Assembly (NCBI RefSeq): GCF_013155275.1
Contig: NZ_JABJXS010000008.1
Span: 1-64,000 of the forward strand
Length of the DNA: 64,000 nucleotides
Reading direction: 5' to 3'
Origin: Brenneria sp. hezel4-2-4
GTDB taxonomy: Bacteria > Pseudomonadota > Gammaproteobacteria > Enterobacterales > Enterobacteriaceae
Made by a program: the position numbers and the translations under genes
Part shown: piece after piece, positions 58,641 through 64,000 of the stretch
How positions within the stretch are numbered: position 1 is the stretch's first letter
Layout of the letters: every line of letters begins with the position of its first letter
Notes under the pieces: generated by a model
The model's input: the letters and a program-made list of their open reading frames with translations, nothing else
What the model was told of the DNA's origin: nothing
Database searches by the model: none

Positions 58641-58871
58641 AGGAGGGCGGCGCGGGTTTGTAAATCCTTACAGCTTGTATTGACGTTAGGATGATCTGTT
58701 GACAGATTTAAGCTGTCATTGAGAAAGAAAACAGCGGATGCCTGAAGATTCCAGGTATTCATAGGGTGTTTCTTGCACTCTGTTACAGGGCTTCCTCCGT
58801 TATTTTAATTTCGCGCCTTCGGGCAAGGTACGGGCCATTGCAGTTAAAAATACCGGTCTGGCCGAATGAAT

Positions 58872-58886
58872 ACACAACATCATCCA
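58872..58886 (+). promoter_or_regulatory. Likely GcvB sRNA target in the dppA leader
   Basis: The CA-rich segment ACACAACATCATCCA lies 17-31 nt before the dppA start. GcvB represses E. coli dppA by pairing its GU-rich region with such a CA-rich leader just upstream of the ribosome-binding site. The GcvB gene itself is not in the window. Confidence 0.5.
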
Positions 58887-58902
58887 TAGTGGAGCACAAA
58901 TA

Positions 58903-60510
58903 ATGGGAAATTCCTTGGCTAAATCAAGGGTACTGACGCTGGGGCTTGGTCTGCTGGCCATGTCTGTCGCGGCCGGATTACAGGCTAAAACGCTCGTCTA
59001 TTGTTCAGAAGGTTCCCCGGAAGGGTTTAACCCGCAGCTGTTTACTTCCGGCACCACCTTTGATGCCAGCTCTATTCCGATTTATAACCGCTTAATCGAG
59101 TTTAAAAGCGGGACAACGGATATCGAGCCGGGTCTGGCGGAGAAATGGGACATCAGTGAAGATGGCAAAACCTACACTTTTCACCTGCGTAAAGGGGTGA
59201 AGTGGCAGGACAGTAAAGACTTTAAACCGTCACGTGATTTCAATGCCGATGACGTGCTGTTCTCATTCCTGCGTCAGCAGGATGTGAACCACCCTTACCA
59301 TAAAGTTTCCGGCGGCAGCTATGAGTACTATCAGGGCATGGGGATGCCGGATCTGATTAGCAAGATTGAAAAAGTGGACGATTACACCGTTCGCTTCGAA
59401 CTGACCCGTTCGGAAGCCCCATTCCTGGCCGACCTGGCGATGGACTTCGCGTCCATTATGTCGGCGGAGTACGGCGACAACATGCTGAAAGCCGGTTCGC
59501 CGGAGAAAATCGACCTGAATCCGATCGGCACCGGGCCGTTCAAATTGCAGCAATACCAGAAAGATTCCCGCATTCTGTACACCGCGTTTGACGGCTTCTG
59601 GGGCAAAAAACCGGGCATCGACCGCCTGGTGTTCTCCATCACCCCGGATGCTTCCGTACGTTATGCCAAACTCCAGAAAAATGAATGTCAGATTATGCCG
59701 TACCCCAATCCGGCCGATCTGGCGCGTATGAAGCAGGATAAAAATATTACGCTGCTGGAAAAACCGGGGCTTAACGTCGGTTATCTGGCGTTCAATGTGC
59801 AGAAAAAGCCGCTGGATAATGTGAAAGTCCGTCAGGCGCTGACCTATGCGGTGAATAAGAGCGCGATTATTGATGCGGTCTATCAGGGCGCGGGGCAAGC
59901 GGCTAAAAACCTGATCCCGCCGACCATGTGGGGCTATAACGATGACGTTCAGGACTACAGCTACGATCCGGAAAAAGCCAAAGCGTTGCTGAAAGAAGCG
60001 GGGGGGGCGGACGGTTTCACGATTGACCTGTGGGCGATGCCGGTACAGCGTCCTTATAACCCGAATGCGCGCCGGATGGCCGAAATGATTCAGTCGGATT
60101 GGGCTAAAGTCGGGGTGCAGGCCAAGATTGTCACCTATGAATGGGGCGAGTATCTCAAACGCGCCAAAGACGGCGAGCATCAGACGGTGCTGATGGGATG
60201 GACCGGCGACAACGGCGATCCGGATAACTTCTTCGCCACGCTGTTCAGCTGCGACGCATCGGAAAAAGGTTCGAACTACTCCAAATGGTGCTATAAGCCG
60301 TTTGAAGATCTGATCCAGCCGGCGCGTACCACCTCCGATCATGAAAAACGTATCGAACTGTACAAACAGTCGCAGGTGGTGATGCACGATCAGGCGCCGG
60401 CATTGATTGTGGCGCACTCCACCGTGTATGAGCCGATCCGCAACAACGTGAAAGGCTATGTTATCGAGCCGCGCGGCGTACACAGTTTCAACAACGTGTC
60501 GCTGGATTAA
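58903..60510 (+). CDS. dppA: Dipeptide-binding protein DppA
   Basis: A 535-aa periplasmic substrate-binding protein for dipeptides, also used for haem and 5-aminolevulinate uptake and taxis in E. coli. The signal peptide is residues 1 to about 28 (LTLGLGLLAMSVAAGLQA). The mature start KTLVYCSEGSPEGFNPQLF and the family signature around AEKWDISEDGKTYTFHLRKGVKW match E. coli DppA. A GTGGAG site precedes the ATG. First gene of dppABCDF, separated from dppB by a terminator-like hairpin and a repeat copy. Confidence 0.97.
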   Translation: MGNSLAKSRVLTLGLGLLAMSVAAGLQAKTLVYCSEGSPEGFNPQLFTSGTTFDASSIPIYNRLIEFKSGTTDIEPGLAEKWDISEDGKTYTFHLRKGVKWQDSKDFKPSRDFNADDVLFSFLRQQDVNHPYHKVSGGSYEYYQGMGMPDLISKIEKVDDYTVRFELTRSEAPFLADLAMDFASIMSAEYGDNMLKAGSPEKIDLNPIGTGPFKLQQYQKDSRILYTAFDGFWGKKPGIDRLVFSITPDASVRYAKLQKNECQIMPYPNPADLARMKQDKNITLLEKPGLNVGYLAFNVQKKPLDNVKVRQALTYAVNKSAIIDAVYQGAGQAAKNLIPPTMWGYNDDVQDYSYDPEKAKALLKEAGGADGFTIDLWAMPVQRPYNPNARRMAEMIQSDWAKVGVQAKIVTYEWGEYLKRAKDGEHQTVLMGWTGDNGDPDNFFATLFSCDASEKGSNYSKWCYKPFEDLIQPARTTSDHEKRIELYKQSQVVMHDQAPALIVAHSTVYEPIRNNVKGYVIEPRGVHSFNNVSLD

Positions 60511-60539
60511 TTCAACCCGTTATTTTATGGGTAAACGCT

Positions 60540-60590
60540 AAGCCCTGCCTCCGTCGCGTCGTCGCCGATGCGGTGGAGGCAGGGCTTTAA
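60540..60590 (+). terminator. Hairpin after dppA
   Basis: The stem AAGCCCTGCCTCC (60540-60552) / GGAGGCAGGGCTT (60575-60587) lies 30 bp after dppA. The T-run is short (CTTTAAG), so partial read-through into dppB is likely. This would fit the usual excess of binding protein over permease. Confidence 0.7.
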
Positions 60591-60603
60591 GCCTATCCAT
60601 TTT

Positions 60604-60678
60604 ATCACGGGTGTCCTTGCCCGTTACCCTACGGGCCGTCGCACGCGACGTTTAAGATCGCTCCCGGCGATTTTTTGT
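60604..60678 (-). repeat. Three-hairpin repeat between dppA and dppB
   Basis: Read on the minus strand: hairpin I ATCGC-CGGGA-GCGAT (60657-60671), hairpin II CGTCGC-GT-GCGACG (60637-60650), linker GGCCCGTAGGG, hairpin III ACGGG/CCCGT around CAAGGACA (60607-60624). It lies inside the operon and may act on the transcript. Confidence 0.8.
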
Positions 60679-60744
60679 TGTGAGCATACATAAGTCCGGT
60701 CGCCGATGAGCGCTCGGACAGGTAAATTTAAGAGAATTCGGGAT

Positions 60745-61764
60745 ATGTTGCAGTTCATACTCCGGCGTTTGGGGCTGGTTATCCCAACGTTTATTGGCAT
60801 TACGCTACTGACTTTTGCTTTCGTGCATATGATCCCTGGCGACCCGGTGATGATCATGGCCGGGGAACGCGGAATTTCCGCCGAGCGCCACGCGCAGCTG
60901 ATGGCTGAAATGGGGTTGGATAAGCCGCTGTGGCAGCAATACGTCAACTACATTGGCGGCGTATTACATGGCGATTTGGGCATTTCCCTTAAGAGCCGCA
61001 TCCCCGTCTGGGACGAATTCGTTCCGCGTTTTAAGGCCACGCTGGAATTAGGCGTCTGCGCGATGATATTCGCCATCAGCGTAGGTATTCCCGTCGGCGT
61101 ACTGGCCGCGGTAAAACGCGGTTCCATCTTCGATCACGCTTCCATCAGCCTGGCGTTAACGGGTTACTCCATGCCCATTTTCTGGTGGGGCATGATGCTG
61201 ATCATGCTGGTGTCGGTTCACCTTAACCTGACGCCGGTATCCGGCCGCATCGGCGATACGGTTTTTCTCGATGAAAGCTTGCCGCTTACCGGGTTTATGC
61301 TGATCGATACCTTTTTCTGGGGCGAGTCCGGCGACTTCATCGATGCGGTGGAGCACATGATCTTGCCCGCCGTGGTGCTGGGCACCATCCCGCTGGCGGT
61401 GATTGTGCGTATGACGCGCTCCGCCATGCTGGAAGTATTGGGCGAGGACTATATCCGCACCGCCCGCGCCAAAGGATTGAGCCGGCTGCGGGTGATTGTG
61501 GTGCATGCGTTGCGCAACGCCATGCTGCCGGTGGTGACGGTTATCGGGTTGCAGGTCGGGACGATGCTGGCCGGCGCCATCCTGACGGAAACCATCTTCT
61601 CCTGGCCGGGGCTGGGACGCTGGCTGATCGACGCCTTGCAGCGCCGTGATTATCCGGTGGTGCAGGGGGGCGTTCTGCTGGTGGCGACCATGATTATTCT
61701 GGTTAACCTGCTGGTGGATGTGCTCTACGGCGTCGTCAATCCACGCATCCGACATAAGAAATAA
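60745..61764 (+). CDS. dppB: Dipeptide ABC transporter permease DppB
   Basis: A 339-aa inner-membrane subunit with six helices. The N-terminus MLQFILRRLGLVIPTFIGIT and the binding-protein-dependent transport signature RTARAKGLSRLRVIVVHALRNAMLP (the EAA loop that contacts the ATPases, near residues 240-265) are present. The length equals E. coli DppB. The start at 60745 was chosen over an in-frame ATG at 60706 by homology; the ribosome-binding site is weak (CGGGA). Confidence 0.96.
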   Translation: MLQFILRRLGLVIPTFIGITLLTFAFVHMIPGDPVMIMAGERGISAERHAQLMAEMGLDKPLWQQYVNYIGGVLHGDLGISLKSRIPVWDEFVPRFKATLELGVCAMIFAISVGIPVGVLAAVKRGSIFDHASISLALTGYSMPIFWWGMMLIMLVSVHLNLTPVSGRIGDTVFLDESLPLTGFMLIDTFFWGESGDFIDAVEHMILPAVVLGTIPLAVIVRMTRSAMLEVLGEDYIRTARAKGLSRLRVIVVHALRNAMLPVVTVIGLQVGTMLAGAILTETIFSWPGLGRWLIDALQRRDYPVVQGGVLLVATMIILVNLLVDVLYGVVNPRIRHKK

Positions 61765-61777
61765 GGGGGAGGCTGAG

Positions 61778-62680
61778 ATGACACAAATTATTGAGCCTGT
61801 TGTAAACAGCGCGCCTAAGCCGATGACCCCGCTACAGGAATTCTGGCATTACTTCAAACGTAATAAAGGGGCTGTGGTCGGCATGATCTATGTCGTGCTG
61901 ATGCTGCTTATTGCGGTCGGCGCTAACATACTGGCCCCTCATGCGCCGGCCGAGCAGTTTCGCGATGCGCTGCTTCATCCGCCGGTCTGGCAGGAGGGGG
62001 GAAGCTGGAAGTTTATTCTGGGCACCGACGATGTCGGCCGCGACGTGCTGTCCCGGCTGATGTATGGTGCGCGTTTGTCGCTGCTGGTGGGATGTCTGGT
62101 GGTGGCGCTGTCGCTGGTTCTGGGGGTGATTTTCGGCCTGCTGGCGGGCTACTTCGGCGGCGTGGCGGATGCCATTATCATGCGTGTCGTCGACATTATG
62201 CTGGCGTTGCCCAGTCTGCTATTGGCGCTGGTGCTGGTGGCGGTCTTCGGGCCGTCGATTGTCAACGCCTCGCTGGCGCTGACGTTCGTGGCGCTGCCGC
62301 ACTATGTCCGTTTAACCCGCGCCGCCGTGCTGGTGGAAGTGAACCGTGACTATGTGACGGCTTCGCGGGTGGCGGGCGCGGGCGCGCTGCGCCAAATGTT
62401 CGTCAATATTTTGCCCAACTGTCTGGCGCCGTTGATCGTGCAGGCTTCGCTGGGTTTTTCTAACGCCATTCTTGATATGGCTGCTTTGGGTTTCCTCGGT
62501 ATGGGCGCTCAGCCGCCAACGCCGGAGTGGGGCACCATGCTTTCCGACGTTTTGCAGTTTGCGCAGAGCGCCTGGTGGGTGGTGACGTTCCCCGGCGTGG
62601 CGATTTTACTGACGGTGTTGGCATTTAACCTGATGGGGGACGGCTTGCGTGATGCTCTCGACCCCAAACTCAAGCAGTAA
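61778..62680 (+). CDS. dppC: Dipeptide ABC transporter permease DppC
   Basis: A 300-aa permease, partner of DppB. A cytoplasmic N-terminal stretch precedes six helices, and the EAA-type loop is [47 protein letters not shown] is the family's conserved N-terminal block. GGGGAGG precedes the ATG, 13 bp after dppB. Confidence 0.96.
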   Translation: MTQIIEPVVNSAPKPMTPLQEFWHYFKRNKGAVVGMIYVVLMLLIAVGANILAPHAPAEQFRDALLHPPVWQEGGSWKFILGTDDVGRDVLSRLMYGARLSLLVGCLVVALSLVLGVIFGLLAGYFGGVADAIIMRVVDIMLALPSLLLALVLVAVFGPSIVNASLALTFVALPHYVRLTRAAVLVEVNRDYVTASRVAGAGALRQMFVNILPNCLAPLIVQASLGFSNAILDMAALGFLGMGAQPPTPEWGTMLSDVLQFAQSAWWVVTFPGVAILLTVLAFNLMGDGLRDALDPKLKQ

Positions 62681-62693
62681 CCGAGGTAGAGAG

Positions 62694-63674
62694 ATGGCGT
62701 TACTTAATATAGATAAACTGTCGGTTCACTTTGGCGATGAGGACGTACCGTTTCGCGCGGTCGACCGTATCAGTTACCGGGTGGAACAAGGGCAGGTCGT
62801 GGGGATCGTGGGTGAGTCCGGTTCCGGCAAATCGGTCAGTTCGTTGGCGATCATGGGATTGATTGATTATCCCGGTAAAGTGATGGCCGACAAGCTGGAG
62901 TTCGACCAGCGTGATTTGACGCGTATCTCGGAGAAAGAACGGCGTCAGTTGGTCGGGGCGGAAGTGGCGATGATTTTTCAGGATCCGATGACCAGCCTCA
63001 ACCCCTGCTATACCGTGGGGTTCCAGATTATGGAAGCCATTAAGGTGCATCAAGGCGGCAACCGCAGAACCCGCCGCCAGCGGGCGGTTGATTTGCTGAC
63101 GCTGGTGGGCATTCCCGATCCGGATTCACGGCTGGATGTGTATCCGCATCAGCTTTCGGGCGGGATGAGCCAGCGCGTGATGATCGCCATGGCTATCGCC
63201 TGTCGGCCGAAGCTGCTGATTGCCGATGAGCCGACGACCGCGCTGGATGTGACGATTCAGGCGCAGATTATCGAACTGCTGCTTGAATTACAGCAGCGCG
63301 AGAACATGGCATTGATTCTGATCACCCACGATCTGGCGCTGGTGGCGGAAGCGGCGCATCAGATCATCGTGATGTACGCCGGGCAGGTGGTGGAGTCGGG
63401 CAAGGCGACGGATATTTTTCGTGCGCCCCGCCATCCCTATACGCAGGCGCTGCTGCGCGCCCTGCCGGAATTTGCGGCGGATAAGGCGCGTCTGGCGTCG
63501 CTGCCGGGCGTGGTGCCGGGTAAATATGACCGTCCTGACGGTTGCCTGCTGAATCCGCGCTGTCCCTATGCGCATGACCGTTGCCGCCGGGAAGAGCCGG
63601 CACTGCGGGAGATACCCGGTCGTCAGGTTAAATGTCACACGCCGCTGGATGACGCGGGGAGGCCGACCCTATGA
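62694..63674 (+). CDS. dppD: Dipeptide ABC transporter ATPase DppD
   Basis: A 326-aa ATPase: Walker A GESGSGKS near residues 42-49, Q-loop [10 protein letters not shown], signature LSGGMSQR, Walker [13 protein letters not shown] and switch His in THDLAL. The C-terminal oligopeptide-transporter extension contains four Cys around RCPYAHDRC, as in family members that bind an Fe-S cluster. It starts 13 bp after dppC and overlaps dppF by 4 bp. Confidence 0.96.
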   Translation: MALLNIDKLSVHFGDEDVPFRAVDRISYRVEQGQVVGIVGESGSGKSVSSLAIMGLIDYPGKVMADKLEFDQRDLTRISEKERRQLVGAEVAMIFQDPMTSLNPCYTVGFQIMEAIKVHQGGNRRTRRQRAVDLLTLVGIPDPDSRLDVYPHQLSGGMSQRVMIAMAIACRPKLLIADEPTTALDVTIQAQIIELLLELQQRENMALILITHDLALVAEAAHQIIVMYAGQVVESGKATDIFRAPRHPYTQALLRALPEFAADKARLASLPGVVPGKYDRPDGCLLNPRCPYAHDRCRREEPALREIPGRQVKCHTPLDDAGRPTL

Positions 63675-64000
63675 ACCAAACTAACCTTACATCGCCGGCG
63701 CATTTGCTGCATGCGATTGATTTGAAAAAGCATTATCCGGTAAAAACCGGCTTCTTCGCGCCGGAGAGAATGGTCAAGGCGCTGGACGGCGTCTCTTTCA
63801 CCCTGGAACGGGGAAAAACGCTGGCGGTGGTCGGCGAGTCCGGCTGCGGCAAGTCGACGCTCGGCCGCCTGCTGACGATGATCGAAATCCCCTCCGGCGG
63901 CGAACTTTACTATCAGGGACAGGATCTGCTGAAGCCGGATCAAACGGCGGAGAAGCTGCGTCGTCAGAAGATCCAGATCGTGTTTCAGAATCCTTACGGA
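63671..64000 (+). CDS. dppF: Dipeptide ABC transporter ATPase DppF (5' part)
   Basis: The first 110 codons of the second ATPase are present; the frame is open to the end of the window. They start [24 protein letters not shown] and include Walker [10 protein letters not shown] and the Q-loop FQNPYG at the very edge. The ATG overlaps the dppD stop (ATGA). The signature motif and Walker B lie beyond the window. Confidence 0.95.
   Translation, partial: MNQTNLTSPAHLLHAIDLKKHYPVKTGFFAPERMVKALDGVSFTLERGKTLAVVGESGCGKSTLGRLLTMIEIPSGGELYYQGQDLLKPDQTAEKLRRQKIQIVFQNPYG

Larger units (their letters stand above)
57749..58902. other. Long AT-rich gap between the 2HCT gene and dppA
   Basis: This 1.15-kb stretch holds the divergent promoter regions of the 2HCT transporter and dppA. 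Two poly-T/poly-A rich segments (57810-57860 and 57975-58020) would favour H-NS binding. The only coding trace I see is the degenerate membrane-protein frame at 58412-58640. A GGGCGGCGCGGG patch near 58645 marks an abrupt change of base composition. No complete gene is visible. Confidence 0.6.

Noticed and set aside
59263-60483. A 406-aa frame opposite dppA
   Set aside because: It is a codon-usage shadow of dppA on the other strand, with a composition unlike any protein family and no start signals.

Overview
The window reads as chromosome of a soft-rot or plant-associated member of the Enterobacterales (Pectobacteriaceae, of Pectobacterium/Brenneria/Dickeya type). Nearly every housekeeping protein can be lined up by eye with its E. 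coli K-12 counterpart, and a secreted GH5+CBM3 cellulase of the CelV type sits among core genes. Genus and species cannot be fixed from the sequence alone.

Layout. 1-10004: end of an rRNA operon (5S), mobAB, yihD, srkA-dsbA, polA, the Spot 42 RNA, engB, yihI and hemN. 10104-16906: celV with a candidate KdgR site, the tiny yshB, and the nitrogen-control operon glnA-glnL-glnG, whose upstream region has a sigma54 promoter and two NtrC sites spaced as in E. coli. 16907-20997: typA, yihX, dtd and fabY/yiiD; rbn, present between yihX and dtd in E. coli, is missing. 21028-32340: yicH, xanP (with a PurR box), recG-trmH-spoT-rpoZ-gmk and the divergent ligB. 32589-39450: eptB, a palindromic MITE-like element, and the sugar-phosphate uptake system uhpABC-uhpT. 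39653-43353: tRNA-Pro(CGG), a relBE toxin-antitoxin pair bracketed by 56-bp direct repeats that include the tRNA terminator, an Ail/OmpX-type outer-membrane protein and a CSS-EAL phosphodiesterase. 43550-51849: yhiN, pitA, uspB, uspA, yidQ, ibpA-ibpB and yidE. 52413-57748: a C4-dicarboxylate/citrate module with a DASS transporter, a DcuS/DcuR two-component system and a 2-hydroxycarboxylate transporter. 58903-64000: the dipeptide ABC transporter dppABCD plus the first 110 codons of dppF, which runs off the end.

Working together. Several complete sense-and-respond circuits are visible: GlnL/GlnG on glnA, UhpB/UhpA/UhpC on uhpT, DcuS/DcuR beside two carboxylate transporters, sigma32 plus ROSE-like RNA thermometers on the small heat-shock genes, PurR on xanP, and probably KdgR on celV.

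The main signal not explained by ordinary genes is a dispersed repeat with three hairpins. It occurs at six loci (6849, 8512, 14955, 46538, 49976 and 60604). The stems differ between copies but stay paired, while the loops and the linker are conserved. One copy forms the C-terminal coding part of a small membrane protein, and another is a 73-bp tandem array. I see no CRISPR array, prophage, defence island or insertion-sequence transposase.
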